Assembly: GCA_030598525.1 (NCBI GenBank)
Contig: JAUVPT010000118.1
Span: 1 to 5,849 of the forward strand
Direction: 5' to 3'
From: Gemmatimonadota bacterium
Lineage (GTDB): Bacteria; Gemmatimonadota; Gemmatimonadetes; Palauibacterales; Palauibacteraceae
DNA: 5,849 bases
The notes under the pieces were generated by a model. It saw only the letters and a program-made list of their open reading frames with translations. It was not told the origin of the DNA and did no database searches. How positions within the stretch are numbered: position 1 is the stretch's first letter; every line of letters begins with the position of its first letter. The translations under genes were made by a program, and so were the position numbers. This document shows positions 5,847-5,849 of the stretch, piece after piece.

Positions 5847-5849
5847 GTC

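Overview
The window is G+C-rich (roughly two thirds by eye) and densely coding. The encoded proteins include Sec-type signal peptides, a periplasm-style hydrolase, a membrane anti-sigma-like protein and a YbdG-type mechanosensitive channel. Together these suggest a diderm bacterium. The combination of a secreted beta-domain plus alpha/beta hydrolase with an ECF sigma/anti-sigma pair resembles Gemmatimonadota or Acidobacteriota-like genomes, but that placement is an impression and no marker gene is present to fix it. No rRNA, tRNA, CRISPR array, transposase or phage gene was seen.

Left part, plus strand. After about 190 bases of non-coding leader comes a YbdG/MscS-family channel gene (189-1490). 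A 130-residue protein of unknown function (1520-1912) follows after 29 bases and is probably in the same transcript.

Right part, minus strand, read from right to left. Six genes lie head to tail: a coiled-coil protein with a C-terminal membrane anchor, cut or nearly cut by the window edge (5846-5313); an ECF sigma factor (5262-4660); a two-helix membrane anti-sigma-like protein (4663-4202); a YbjQ/UPF0145 protein (4205-3867); a small secreted protein (3820-3407); and a secreted alpha/beta hydrolase (3332-1917). Sigma, anti-sigma and YbjQ are joined by two ATGA stop/start overlaps, so their translation is probably coupled. The small secreted protein is a stand-alone version of the domain that forms the N-terminus of the hydrolase beside it. 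The minus-strand run meets the plus-strand pair tail to tail with only 4 bases between stop codons.

Interpretation. The channel pair looks like an osmotic or membrane-tension function. The minus-strand run looks like a regulated envelope module: a membrane sensor and anti-sigma holding an ECF sigma factor, with exported proteins downstream as possible targets. The least ordinary points are YbjQ locked into the sigma/anti-sigma cassette, the free and fused copies of the same exported domain side by side, and the anti-sigma-like protein with no cysteine at all. No single gene here is clearly a new family, apart possibly from the two unrecognised ones (1520-1912 and 5313-5846).
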